Shown here piece after piece: positions 1 to 10,767 of a DNA stretch of 64,000 bases (position 1 is the stretch's first letter; each line of letters begins with the position of its first letter). The position numbers and the translations under genes are program-made. This DNA is from Charina bottae (taxonomy: Eukaryota; Chordata; Lepidosauria; Squamata; Charinaidae). The notes under the pieces were generated by a model that was not told the origin of the DNA, did not search any database, and worked only from the letters and a program-made list of their open reading frames with translations. The DNA lies in contig JALMGJ010000005.1 in assembly GCA_023362775.1 (NCBI GenBank), forward strand, positions 62,563,463-62,627,462, in the 5' to 3' direction.

Positions 1-123
1 TATCCTCCCCACTTCTTAGTGCTTGGAACACTCCTGGATTTTTTTTAAACCTTCATATTGGAAAAAAAAGCATTATGAGTGATGAGACTATATTTAATCC
101 CATGTATTACAGATTTACAGATT

Positions 124-463
124 TAGGGTTGTGGTGGCTCAGCAAGCAAGACGCCAGGCTTGTCAATCGGAAGATTGCAAGTTCGGAAGTTCGAATCCCT
201 AGTCCCGCGTGATGGAGTGAGCTCACGCACTCGCCCCAGCTCTTGCCAACCTAGCAATTAGAAAGCATGCAAATGCAAGTAGATGAATAGGTACCACTTC
301 AGTGGGTAGGTAACAGTGTTCCGTGTGTGTCATGCCGGCCACATGACCGCAGAAGCGTCTTCGGACAACGCTGGCTCTTTGGCTAACAAACGGGGATGAG
401 CACCGGCCCCTAGAGTCAGACACGACTGCACAAATGTGCATGGGGAACCTTTACCTTTACCTA
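124..463 (+). mobile_element. Sauria-type tRNA-derived SINE with BovB-like tail
   Basis: The 5' part is tRNA-like: GTGGTGGCTCAG resembles an A box and AGTTCGAATCCC a B box for RNA polymerase III. The body carries the CATGCCGGCCACATGACC block. The 3' end has AGTCAGACACGACTGCAC and then two ACCTTT units, the tail style of squamate SINEs mobilised by BovB reverse transcriptase. A second copy lies at 40729-41068. It is not a tRNA gene, because no cloverleaf follows the B box. Confidence 0.85.
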
Positions 464-499
464 CTCCTAGCTTGATACTGTTAATTTGATACTAACTTC

Positions 500-757
500 G
501 AGAACCAGTTTGGTGCAGTGATTAAGGCATCAGGGTAGAAACCTGGAGACCGTGAATTCTAGTCCTGCCTTAGGCACAAAGCCAGCTGGGTGACCTTGGA
601 CCAGTCACTTTCTCTCAGCCCTAGGAAGGAGGCAATGGCAAACCACTTCTGAAAAACCTTGCCAAGATAACTGCAGGGACTTGTCCAAGCAGTCTTCGAG
701 AATCGGACATGACTGAACAGATGATGATGATGATAATAATAATAATAATAATAATAG
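500..757 (+). mobile_element. Second tRNA-derived SINE family, ending in an ATG/AAT microsatellite
   Basis: The head GAGAACCAGTTTGGTGCAGTG and the later GAATTCTAGTCCTGCC are degenerate A and B boxes. A block reading GCTGGGTGACCTTGGACCAG follows. The 3' end GAATCGGACATGACTGAAC resembles the BovB 3' terminus, which suggests mobilisation by BovB. It runs into (ATG)n then (AAT)n at 720-757. Related minus-strand pieces lie at 17522-17632, 38085-38330 and 54190-54346. Confidence 0.75.
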
Positions 758-1436
758 CAACATATACATTACAATATATTAATATAGAAACTAAAGCAAT
801 AAAATAGAACAATAACAATATATAAGCATCATGAAGATTAAAATCATAGCATTATTATTAAAAGGCTTAGGAAATAAAATATGTTTGGTGCTGAAAAGGT
901 AATAAATATCTTTTCACATATTAATATATTTAAATTTATCAAATTGTTTGACTTTTGGTTTCACACAGACACTAGTATCTGTTGCAATGAAATAGTTCTG
1001 CTTTAGCTAATGATTACCTATTGAGCATCTGTTTTAAAAAATTAATACTTCATACTTGCACACATTCACCTGACATCAATCATTATGGGTTAAATCTGAG
1101 CAAAAGAGGATGAACAGATGTTAAAACATTCTCGCTGTGGATAATCATCCTATGAGCAACCTTTACCCTTTGAATTTTGAATAAGAGCATAATCCTGTAG
1201 GCAACATTTTCCCCCCAAAATCACTTATTCATCAGCATTGAGTGGTATACATGGCAATAATCTGATCCTATTTAATATTTACTCTTTATTATTTGCCTAT
1301 CTCAATGTCTGGATAACCAAAGGAAGAGAGGATATATATTGGAAAAGTACACTGAAGAAGGAATGGAACCATTGAAAAACAGTGTTTCTAATCCCCAACC
1401 CCTATAGGTGGTCCAGTACTACTGTACTACTGTTAC
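758..1436. other. AT-rich intronic sequence, no recognisable feature
   Basis: There are no long ORFs and no repeat family I recognise. It separates the 5' SINE pair from the 3' end of the minus-strand LINE. Confidence 0.5.
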
Positions 1437-1547
1437 TTTATTGATTTAGTCTTTTGACCATATCAAGTAAAAAAGAAGTTAAAATAAAAAGCCATTATAA
1501 ACATACAAGTGAATATGAGTAAATACAAATAAAACTATAATACAGAT

Positions 1548-4500
1548 TCATATCAAACCATCACCCCTACAATCAACTCCAATCTGGTCTATGTAATCTG
1601 TCCTCTTTAGGATTGCCTTTGATATGAAGAGTGCAGTCTTGCTAGTAATGAGCTGGTTCTTACCCTGTAAAAAATAAGAAAGTTTCTGCTGGCTGCTCCA
1701 GTATTTTTTGTTTTTTAAATATAAATCTAAATGGACAGTCCTTTCTAAAGAATATAATTTGCAATCAAATAAGATATGTGCAGTATCTTCAACAGCTGGG
1801 GCACCACAAATACATAATCTGTCTTCATAAGGAACTCCTTGGAACCTCCCATATCTTACCATGGAGTCTAATTGATCGAAACGAGCTCTAGTAAAAGCTC
1901 TTCTGAGATGTTGGGGCAAGAAAGTTGTTAAATACTTTTCTAGTTGAAAGACTGATTTGTGTTGGGCCAGCCACTTCAGGGACTTAGCATGTTTAAGGGC
2001 TGCTATATCCTCTTGTGCAGCCACATCCAAGACCCTGTGTTTGAAATTTTTCTTAACCTTCAAATCTAATTGGGCTGGAAAATGAGCTGAAAATCCATAT
2101 TGTGAGATGGTATTGGTAAGTCGGGCCGCCCAAGCACGAGGAGGCATATTCTGCATCTGCTCTTCAAGACAAAGCTTGGGTAATCTGTCTGAGTCCATGG
2201 ATAGGATCTTCAGCCAGTAATTAAATACTTTAGTTACCAAGTGGCTTTGTATGGGGGGTATACCTAACTCTGCTCTTACTGCTCGAGTTGGAGTTGACTT
2301 GTCCACCCCCAAGATGCATTTCAGAAAAGAGGACTGTATCTGTTCAAACAAAGGGACATTTAGGTGACCCCACAATTCTGCACCATATGTGATCATTGGG
2401 ACTATTTTACAGTTATATACCTTTATTATTGGGGTTAACGATCCTGGGTAGCTATGGTTGATAAGCTGCTTTATGGCATTGGCACAGGCTGTAGCCTTTA
2501 GAGAACTCCTCTTGAAATGAGGGAGCCATGATCCTGTTTCGGTAAAAACAATCCCTAGATATAAATAGGACTTAACCTGGTCTATATGTTCCCTGTCCAG
2601 GGTCCAGTTATACCTGATCCTCCTCTTCCCAAAAACAACTACCTTAGTCTTGGATTTGTTGATGGACAGGTAGTTACATGTACAATACATACTAATCCTG
2701 CATAGCAGTCTTCTCATTCCTACTTGGGTATGTGACATCAATACCATGTCATCAACGTAAAGCAGTATGTTTACGTGTTTGTTTTTAATTTTAGGCATGT
2801 GTGTGTCAACTGAATATAAAAACTTTGGGATGTCTCTTATATATAAATTAAACAAAATAGGGGCCAGTATGCATCCTTGTCTGACCCCTTTGTGGGTATT
2901 AATAGTCCCTGTTAAGGAACTATTTGCTCCAGTACGTACCCTTAAGCAGGAATTTGAATACAATGCCTTGATTAAAGAGAGGAGTCTGGGTTCCATATTC
3001 ATATCTGTTAATTTCTTCCAAAAGAGTTCGCTATTTATTGAATCAAATGCTGCACTAAGGTCAATGAAAGTTGTATACAGTTGGTTCCCATTGGCTGTGT
3101 ATTTGTCTATTAAGTGGCATAAGATAAAACAATTATCAATGGTAGAGCGTCCAGGTCTGAAACCAGATTGCTCTTCAGGTAGCAGGTCCTTTTCATACAC
3201 CCAATCCTCAATCTTATATAAAAGATATTTAGCATATAGTTTAGCTACAATATCAATTAGACTGATTGGTCGATAATTAGAGGGGTCACCCTTATCCCCC
3301 TTTTTATAAATGGGAATCACAATAGAGAGCTCCCAACCAGCTGGAATTTGGCATGAGTTATTTATGTGGGTAAATAAGCCTGCAAGTAGGGGAGCCCACC
3401 AGTTAATGTGTCCTTTAAATAATTCAGGGGGAAGAAGATCTTTGCCGGGAGCCTTGTTAGGCTTCAGAGTCTGTATGAGACCTCTAATCTCCCGTTCGGT
3501 CACGGGGGGCCAGGATGGAAAAGGGCTGCAAGCCTTCTCTGATACATTTTGAAGATCCGCCATTCCGTTACCACTTGGGGCTGTGAAAAGTTGGCTATAA
3601 TAATCGTCCCAGGTGGAGGCGGGTATTGGAATATCCAAGGAATACCTACGTTCCTTCAGTATTCCTGCAACCGAATGCCAGAAAAAGACTGGATTTGTAT
3701 TTTTGGCAGCTAACTCTAGGTTTAGCCAGAGTGAGGATAAATAAAGAGATTTCTTGCTCTTAATGGTTTTCTTGTACTTTTGTCTGAGTGCTAGCATGGC
3801 AGTATGATTATTATTTGAAGGCTGAGTCCGTGCTACCTGCATAGCTAGCCTTAATCTTTTCCTCTGTACGTAACACTCAAACCAATGAGGGCCTTTTCTT
3901 GGGGGCCTTTCGGGGTGGGCCTTATCAGTCAAGAATGTTCTTAAACCTTCACTTAGATTTTGGTAGGCTGTAAAAATGGATACTGCCTCAGAATCAGATG
4001 CAACAACTGTGTCTACTAAAGACTGAGCTTGGGTAGAATTCATATAGTCAGTCAGGGCTTTTGCATCCACTCGGGCCCATTTTATTCTTCTGTCCTGATG
4101 AACCTCTAGATGGTGTAAAACCCAACTGTCTTTTGCAGTGTGGGGTCTAAGGTCTGAATGCCCATAGAATTTTACAGCAACCGGTTGGTGATCACTATCC
4201 TCTCTTTCATATACTTGTATTTCTGAGAAAAGGGGCACTTTACTATTTGAGTCACATATATAGTCTAATGTGCTGCTTGATTTCACTCGATGGTAAGTAT
4301 AGGGGTAAACAAAGCTTTGGTCCTTACCCCCTAAAACTTGCAAGTTGCCTTTAAACACCAGGTTTAACAACTGTAAGCCCGCAGCATTGCTTTTCTGGTC
4401 CCTAAAGGACCATGAAGGAAATAACGGGAGTAATTCTTTGGGAATATTCATATTGCTAATATGCTCTTCTATGTTGGGCCCAAGCCTTGCATTAAAATCA

Positions 4501-5006
4501 CCCAAGACAATTATAACTGATTTGGGAGATTTTGAGGTTAACTCTGTCAGGGATTGCTCAAGGTTCACCTATATATCTGAGGGGTGATATATAGATGATT
4601 GTGGGGGTATATAAATATTTAACATCATGATCACAAGGGCATTGTATTGAAATTTAACGGCTAGGCAATAAGGAGAAGAGGCATCCAAGAGAGTTTCTGT
4701 GCCCTTCCAACCCAGGTCTTCCTTAATCAAAATGGCCAATCCCCCTATCGCCCGGCCTTTCTCTTTTAATTTCCGTGCCGGGGTGGACCAGGATTTGAAG
4801 CCAGGAATTGAAATCTGCTCATCAGCAGTTAGCCAGGTCTCTTGAACTGCAATCAAATCATAGTTGGACAGAAATTCAGAACAATCTTGTAGTTTGTTTT
4901 TCCATCCAGCAAGATTCCAGGATAGTATGCGAATGGCTGGATCCATAGCAGCACCTGTAAGGGGTGGGATGGAAAAACTGGGTGGGGGAGGGTTATGGTG
5001 CGTCAT
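1548..5006 (-). pseudogene. LINE ORF2: endonuclease-reverse transcriptase with one in-frame stop
   Basis: This reading frame starts at ATG 5004-5006 and reads through about 1,152 codons, interrupted only by TAG at 4569-4571. The same frame continues on both sides of the stop. The first 145 residues hold the endonuclease N-terminus, with ILSWNLAGW and AVQETW. After the stop come GDFNAR and SDHQPV, which complete the endonuclease. The reverse transcriptase follows with NKAPGKD, NYRPISL, FIDLSAAFDS, KGVRQGCILAP and YVDD. A C-terminal CICGAP...H...C segment looks like the zinc-binding motif of this LINE group. A second possible start is the methionine at residue 21, just before the endonuclease core. 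One point mutation separates it from an open frame, so the insertion is fairly young, but as it stands it is inactive. Confidence 0.85.
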
Positions 5007-5012
5007 GTTCAG

Positions 5013-6635
5013 TCATTCATCAGCAGATAAAAGATCAGGGGAGCCAGATGTGATCAGGTCAAATTTTTGAGGAATGTGGTTAGAGGAATCCACGGAGTGT
5101 AGAGACAAGCCATCATGTGGCGAAGATTTAATATCCACAAGGCGTTGGTCAGTATCTGTCTGTGGTATAGGAAATACTGCCGCCTCATTAGTTTGCATGG
5201 ACTGGTGCTCTCCAGGGAAGACCCCATTTGTCTCATAAAGGCTGGAGCAGTTGTTGTTTGGGTGTTGATTTTCCTCCATGTCTTTGTCCTCCAGATGGAA
5301 ATTAGTGTCAGTAGTTGGGGACACAAGATCAATAAGAGGTTCTGCGATTGTAGTAGTGTCCAGTAAGGTTTTCTTGATGTTTTCTAGCTTAAATATAATG
5401 TTGTCTTGTTCCTTCCTGGGCAGGGAGCCAAAGGTACTGATGAGACCTGCTTCAGCTGAGTCAGTCTCGGTGTCTATTTGAGGAGAAGGTTGACTCCCAC
5501 TGCCTTGATTTTTCAAGGTCTTATGAAGGGGGGAAAGCTTACTAGCTTCTGTTGCTGTTTTAGTGTAGGAATGACATCTAGGTACAGCAAAACCAAGTAA
5601 AGGATTAACTATTACCTCCCGGAACACTCTGGTGGGAAAAATTTGAAAAGTTGCTAAGTATGGTTTCATCTTTAGTATCATAGAAGGAATAGTAGGCTGT
5701 TTGAAAGAAAGCAAAATCTGTTTTTGATTTTGTACTGTAGGAAGCCATTCGGTAGCTTCTAGATCTATCAATCTGTGATGACAATGCAAGAGTTGCCCTG
5801 ATGAGATTTTAATTGCTCTCCTAGAGACCCAACATCCCGTATTAATCTTATTCAGGGAGATACAGAGAGCAACCTGTTGTGTTTGAAGTATGCGTTTTTG
5901 CTTGCAGGAATGTTCCTCAATTAAACCCAAGGAGGAGTTAGTTTGTATATTGCCTCCTTTTGCCTTGTCAGAGAGTTGGGGTTTATTAGTTCTGTCCTTA
6001 GGAGGTTGCTTGCTTTTATCAGTTTGTTTTCTTTTAACGACTTGTCCTTTAGCTGGGCACATATCAGGAAAGTCTTGCTTTATCATAGCTTCTGCCTTTG
6101 ATTTGGCAAAGGCAGTAAGTCCGGCATCGTGTTTAGAAACGAAAGCCTCAAAGTCTTTTTTCAACAAGTCTAGGTTGTATTTTATATCAGACAACTGCTC
6201 AAACAATGAGATAACGGTTTGAGCTGTAAGAAGGCATTGCTTTGCCATGAATTCTGTTGTATTTTCCCAAGGGAGTCTCTCCAAATTCTGATTTTGTATC
6301 CTGTTTTTAAACTTATTTTTATTTCCCTTGAAATTATTAGGGGAGCTTGCTAATTGTGCTAGAGACCCATAATGAGAGTCCGGGATAGAGACCAAATTTT
6401 CATTTAGCTCTTCCCTAATAGATAGTGAAAGGTCTAGCAACTGTTGCTTTTCAAGCTCGGTTTGAAAATCCCATTCGAATGATTCAAGGGCTGCTGTGGG
6501 AGGAGTGGGAGATGGCTTTGTTTTACTTACAGTTTCCTTTCGTTTTGGCAGATCTTCTATTTTTGGTTGTTTGGCAGACTTTGAAGAAGAAAGAGAGTTC
6601 GGACTATTTCTATGTCGATTCTTCCGTTTTCCCAT
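5013..6635 (-). CDS. LINE ORF1 protein, open, about 540 aa
   Basis: The frame is open from ATG 6633-6635 (MGKRKNRHRN) to a TGA at 5013-5015. A longer version from 6656 would need a TTG start, so the ATG is preferred. The N-terminus is strongly basic (runs of K and R), followed by a region that may form a coiled coil. The second half is acidic and serine/threonine rich. I see no CCHC zinc knuckle. By position upstream of a LINE ORF2 it should be the RNA-binding ORF1 protein, but this is inferred from context. The stop codon is 6 nt before the ORF2 ATG, a spacing compatible with termination-reinitiation. Confidence 0.7.
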   Translation of the reverse strand: MGKRKNRHRNSPNSLSSSKSAKQPKIEDLPKRKETVSKTKPSPTPPTAALESFEWDFQTELEKQQLLDLSLSIREELNENLVSIPDSHYGSLAQLASSPNNFKGNKNKFKNRIQNQNLERLPWENTTEFMAKQCLLTAQTVISLFEQLSDIKYNLDLLKKDFEAFVSKHDAGLTAFAKSKAEAMIKQDFPDMCPAKGQVVKRKQTDKSKQPPKDRTNKPQLSDKAKGGNIQTNSSLGLIEEHSCKQKRILQTQQVALCISLNKINTGCWVSRRAIKISSGQLLHCHHRLIDLEATEWLPTVQNQKQILLSFKQPTIPSMILKMKPYLATFQIFPTRVFREVIVNPLLGFAVPRCHSYTKTATEASKLSPLHKTLKNQGSGSQPSPQIDTETDSAEAGLISTFGSLPRKEQDNIIFKLENIKKTLLDTTTIAEPLIDLVSPTTDTNFHLEDKDMEENQHPNNNCSSLYETNGVFPGEHQSMQTNEAAVFPIPQTDTDQRLVDIKSSPHDGLSLHSVDSSNHIPQKFDLITSGSPDLLSADE

Positions 6636-6700
6636 GATGTTAAATCCACTCTGCAAACTTTTTCAAATCCACTCTCCAGACTTTTACAAGCACCTTTTAC

Positions 6701-6890
6701 TCCATGCTCATCTCACCGTGGAAAAATGTGAATGTACTTAAAATGATGTAATATAAAAATCAGATTTAAAAACTACAATATCCTAAAAGGCTTATTAAAA
6801 CTAAAACTATAAAAAAAGAAACAAAGATAGCTAAAATAAACTATTTAAAAATAATACAATTTTTAAAAGGGCAGGAGCTTAAAAAGACGT
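6701..6890. other. A-rich junction, LINE 5' UTR or flank
   Basis: This A-rich stretch lies between the LINE ORF1 region and the L2 fragment. I cannot place the LINE 5' end within it and see no ORF or known repeat. Confidence 0.35.
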
Positions 6891-7005
6891 GTGTTGCTGG
6901 GCTGCTGGGTTGGCTCCACCCCCCTAGGAGGTCCAGTAGGATACTATGGTATCAAAAGCTGCCAAGAGGTCCAACAGGACCAGAAGAGGCACACTCCCCC
7001 TATCC
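6891..7005 (-). mobile_element. L2 reverse transcriptase fragment, downstream half
   Basis: On the minus strand this encodes DRGSVPLLVLLDLLAAFDTI, which matches the L2 motif around the first catalytic aspartate (LLDLSAAFDT). It is the continuation of the piece at 8325-8620. The two halves are separated by the hAT element at 7006-8316. Confidence 0.8.
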
Positions 7006-7079
7006 CAGGGGTCGGCAAACTTTTTATGCCAGGAGCCATTTTGACATGCTTGTGCACATTTTGAAATGCTCGAGAGCCA

Positions 7080-7190
7080 GGGGGCGGGGTTTGCGGGCAG
7101 GGGCCAATCACGTGGAAGGGGCGGGGTTTGCGGGCGGGGCCAACCACGTGGAAGGGGGCGGGGTTTGCGGGCGGGGGCCAATCACGTGGC
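7080..7190. repeat. Three ~37-bp tandem repeats with GC box, CCAAT box and CACGTG
   Basis: Three units each contain GGGGCGGGGTTTGCGGGC followed by GCCAAT or GCCAAC and CACGTG. The CACGTG cores begin at 7109, 7145 and 7183. These match Sp1-type GC boxes, a CCAAT box and an E-box as consensus words only; no binding or promoter activity is shown. Confidence 0.8.
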
Positions 7191-7510
7191 TTATTGGGGC
7201 GGGTGGGAGGGCCCATGTAGCAGTTTCCCCCCCCCACCGGCTTCCCGCCCCTCCCTCCTTGCCTGCAGAAGGCAGCCGGCCTTCTCCCCCCGCTATTTCC
7301 GGAAGCGATCCAGCGCCGATCTGCGGGCTGCGGGGGCTCCAACTTCGGAGGGCGCTGGCTGTTCCGAACCAAGGAGCCAGGGCGGAGCCGGGGCAGGGGA
7401 GGAACGGGGAGCGCCAGGGGACTCACCCGCTGCTGCTCGGCTGCCACCTTCCTCCTCCGCTTCAGCCGCCCGCGTGCCTTCCCTGGCCGGTCCTCGCGGG
7501 CTGCCGGTGA

Positions 7511-8022
7511 TGCTCCTGTCCCGCTGCACCCCAGCCGGAGCGCCCGAGTGCCAGGCAGGAAGCTCCGCCCGCGCGCCTTCCACGCGATTGGCCCGAGAGG
7601 ACCGGCCAGGGAAGGCGCGCGGGCGGAGCTCCCGTCCCACTGCACCCCAGCCGGAGCGCCCGAGTGCCAGGCAGGCAGCTCCGCCCGCGCCCCTTCCACG
7701 CGATTGGCCCGCGAGGACCAGCCAGGGAAGGCGCGTGGGCGGAGCTCCCGTCCCGCTGCACCCCAGCCGGAGCGCCCGAGTGCCAGGCAGGCAGCTCCGC
7801 CCGCGCGCCTTCCACGCGATTGGCCTGCGAGGACCGGCCAGGGAAGGCACGCGGGCGGAGCTCCCGTCCCGCTGCACCCCAGCCGGAGCGCCCGAGTGCC
7901 AGGCAGGCAGCTCCGCCCACGCGCTTTCCACGCGATTGGCCCGTGAGGACCGGCCAGGGAAGGCCCGCGGGCGGAGCTCCCGTCCCGCTGCACCCCAGCC
8001 GGAGCGCCCGAGTGCCAGGTAT
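7511..8022. repeat. 116-bp tandem repeat array, about 4.4 copies
   Basis: The marker CACCCCAGCCGGAGCGCCCG starts at 7527, 7643, 7759, 7875 and 7991, exactly 116 bp apart each time. Each unit carries an ATTGGCC (inverted CCAAT) and many CpGs. Copies differ by a few substitutions, and the lack of indels points to recent amplification. Confidence 0.95.
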
Positions 8023-8324
8023 GCCCTCCGATGCCTTTTCCAAGTTTCTCCCCTTTCCCCCCAGCTGGGATCCCCTTACCGTCTCCATAGCCCGCCCCGC
8101 TGTCTCTGCCCCTCGTACTGCCCGCAGCACGCGAGGGGTTAAGCCCGACCTGACGTGGACTTTGCGCGGGGTGGGGTGGGGCAGGGCGGGAGAGCCGCGG
8201 AGTTTGGGCGCGGGATCCAATTGCGTGGAAGGGGTGGGGGTGAGTTCAGCTGCGGAGCCAGACTCAAGGCGCCAAAGAGCCAGATCTGGCTCGCGAGCCG
8301 CCATTTCCGACCCTTGCCCTATCC

Positions 8325-8620
8325 TGTCATAGGTCATTTAAAAGAGTGACCAATGCTGCCTCTATCCCATACCTGGACCTGAACCCTGACTGAAAGGGAT
8401 CTAAATAATCCACTTCTTCTAAGGTGCTGTGAAGCTGGTCAGCTACTAGTGTCTCAACAAGGTTGGGGACAGGATGGTAGTTGTCCAGCACCACTGGATC
8501 CAGGGAAGACCTCTTCAAAAGGGGGTGCACCACAGCCTCCTTCAAGGGTTTTGCAGCCCTGTTTCCTGTAAGGAAGCATTACCAATCTTCTGGATCCAAG
8601 TGGTCATCACTCCGCTGGAT
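8325..8620 (-). mobile_element. L2 reverse transcriptase fragment, upstream half
   Basis: The minus strand encodes LKEAVVHPLLKRSSLDP and YLDPFQSGFRSRYGIEAAL, close to the L2 family's KPLLKKPSLDP and FQSGFRPGYGTETAL. The copy is truncated and carries substitutions. It was a single unit with 6891-7005 before the hAT insertion. Confidence 0.85.
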
Positions 8621-9714
8621 CCCTGCAACAGCCAGGATGATCAGGGGTATAAAGAACAAAAGCTGGAACAGCTGGAACAGTGCCCTATCTACTTATTGAG
8701 TTCACAGGCCAAAAGGAACCCAGATAATATAGTAAGACTCCAGTCTTCATTAAATAATGGATCCAGATTGAAGAGAACCGGGTTACTGGCCTGTAGCAGT
8801 GGTGGCATAGATTGGTTCAGCATAGGCAACACGCAACTCCTTGGTGTTGGAGCTAGCTCCTTCTAAGGGCAGTTTGGCTGCACCAGCAAACACTGGTGGC
8901 AACAGTCTGGATTCTTCTATATTCAGTGTGCCAGAGTATGGGGCTCTTTGGTGCTATGAGGAGCAGTGGCAGAAGGAGGATCAGCCCAGCAGCCAGTACA
9001 AGTGCATGTTTGAGTCCTGTGGCTGCTGCAGAGTTTACTATCTTGTTTTCTTCACCAGAGACTATGATTACAGCATTATGGAATGTCAGTTCTTTGGCAG
9101 AACTGTCAACAGTTTTTTGCTTATTCTTGGCACTTGTCATCTCCATGCCTAACAGGGAGTGGACTCTGACAGATTTAGGACTTTTGATCTGGAAGTTGGC
9201 TGGATGGGGGTGGATAGTTTTCAGATTGGGCAAGGTTGGAGGAGTGTGTCTCCTGTCTTCTCTGTGAGAGCCAGAAGAGGGCAGGAGTTACTTCTGGGTA
9301 CTCCAGTCTGCAGGGATTTTGAATAGGTGTTTTAGATCCTATTTGACCTGATGAGAGGAGGTTGGATGCAGGGAATAGTGTGGATATGGATGTGGAATCG
9401 TGGTGGGGGAGTGACTGGTTTGTTAGTGCTGCTGGACCACTGAGTATCTTAGTAAAAGTGGTCCAGGGTCTGGCAGGTTGACTTGGGATGGTCATTTAGC
9501 ATCTGGATGAGAAATGAGGTCCTATGTCCTGGTGGGTGTTGTTCAGGGAGGAGAGGTTTGTTAGGGGGGAAAGGATGGGTAGCAGCATTCCAATTATAAT
9601 GGGCAGAAAGAGATACGGTGGGAAACAGGGCGCACACCTTGAGGAAGGCGCTCTTAGTGTCTTGTACCGATTCCACCTTCTAACCCCTTGTTTTCAACCC
9701 CAAGACCTGGTCAT
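8621..9714. other. Unassigned sequence between two L2 fragments
   Basis: There are short open frames on both strands but none resembles a known protein. Its position between L2 pieces makes degraded LINE 5' sequence plausible. Confidence 0.3.
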
Positions 9715-9995
9715 TGGATTCTTGGTGGCCTTGGTCTAAGGTTGCTGCTGCTAAATGCCAGGTCAGCTTGTAATAAAGCTCTCTTCATTTAAGATCTTAT
9801 TCTGCAGGAGAGGGCTGATCTAGCTTGAATTACTGAAACCTGGGTGGATATGGAAGGGAGGCTTTCCCTTTTGGAAATGTGCTCCAACCCCCATCCCCCA
9901 ACCCCCAGGTTTTGAGTGTGGCATCAGCCACAGTCCCAGGGCAGGGGTAGGGAAATGGCTATTGTTATCTGGGAGATTCTTGCAACTTAAATTTA
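9715..9995 (+). mobile_element. L2 endonuclease N-terminal fragment
   Basis: The plus strand reads LLLLNARS, then DLILQERADLA and ITETWVD, with stops between. This corresponds to the start of the L2 endonuclease (LLNARS...ADLACITETW). It is opposite in orientation to the L2 at 6891-8620, so it is a separate insertion. Confidence 0.65.
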
Positions 9996-10759
9996 TTTTT
10001 GTTTCTTTAGTAGGAAAGCCATGATAGTAAGCATTTGGGTTTGAGCTTTCCTGCCCAACCCAAGGCCTCTAGAGTGTGATTTTGGAAAAGTAGATGCTGT
10101 AGAGAAAAATTACAACCTATTGTTCACATTCTTTGCTTGGGCAGGAAATGTAAAGTCTACTCTTACATTCAGCCAGAGGCTTATCATACAGGCATACAGA
10201 ATCAGATTTCCTTAGTTATAAGCATTCTTGCAAGTGTATGCAATTATAACTCTAGACTCTTTTGCAGTCACCTTTGCTTCATAGTCTGGGCTACTGTCTA
10301 CTGAAATGCCTTTTTCTAGGGCTGCTTGGGTGCCAATAACAACCTCCTCCGATTCAGTTCTTCCAGGATGCCACCTTCTTTCTCTTCCTGATCTTCAGGA
10401 AGCCTAGGAGATCCCTCACCACTTAGGAAAAAAGCCAGGAGAGCTTTCAACCCTGAGCTACAAATACTCTCTTTGATTAAAGCCAGGAGAGTTAACAGCA
10501 ACAAGACTACCAATGGGGAATTGTAAACATCTGTTAGTGGTTCAGAATGTTTTTCCCCCCAATCCTGAGATTTTTGAGGAAATGGAAGTTTCATCACAGG
10601 AGCTAGAAGGGACACTTATTTTCTTCAGAATTCTTTTCTCTTCAATTCAAAATAGTGTCAGGTACTTCTTCCAGCTGATCTGAATAACAAGCAGCAGAGA
10701 GGAAGATCTTGCCCTTTCTTCCATTGGTGCCTAGTCAGTTTTTTTCCCCAAAAGATCAA
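9996..10759. other. No recognisable feature
   Basis: Only short ORFs are present and I recognise no repeat family. Confidence 0.4.
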
Positions 10760-10767
10760 CCCAAACC

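Larger units (their letters stand above)
1437..6700 (-). mobile_element. Nearly complete two-ORF non-LTR retrotransposon (Jockey/I group, possibly Vingi-like)
   Basis: Reading on the minus strand, the element has ORF1 (5013-6635), a 6-nt gap, ORF2 (1548-5006), and a short 3' UTR that ends near 1437 with an AATAAAGT-type terminus. ORF2 has an apurinic endonuclease, a reverse transcriptase and a C-terminal cysteine/histidine motif, and no RNase H that I can see. The conserved motif GVRQGC and the catalytic box YVDD differ from the L2/CR1 style PQGS and FADD. That favours an I-group/Vingi-type LINE, known from reptiles, over CR1 or L2. The clade call is by eye. The 5' boundary (6640-6890) is uncertain. 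No target duplication was found. Confidence 0.8.
7006..8316. mobile_element. Non-autonomous hAT DNA transposon, GC-rich, with perfect 8-bp target duplication
   Basis: The ends are CAGGGGTCGGCAAA and, inverted, CAAGGGTCGGAAA, which are hAT-type terminal inverted repeats. It is flanked by the 8-bp duplication CCCTATCC at 6998-7005 and 8317-8324, the length hAT transposases make. It interrupts an L2 reverse transcriptase. No transposase-like protein is present. The long ORFs on both strands here are repeat-driven, alanine/proline/arginine-rich products of GC-rich tandem repeats. The interior is dense in CpG, unlike the surrounding AT-rich intron. Confidence 0.9.

Noticed and set aside
124..200. 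tRNA gene candidates at SINE heads (124, 40729, 36318)
   Set aside because: They have A and B box-like words but continue into SINE bodies with no complete cloverleaf or acceptor end.
6944..8337. Several long ORFs on both strands (up to about 350 codons) over the GC-rich region
   Set aside because: They arise because GC-rich tandem repeats with a period of 116 bp lack stop codons. The products are low-complexity alanine/proline/arginine/serine peptides that overlap in multiple frames.
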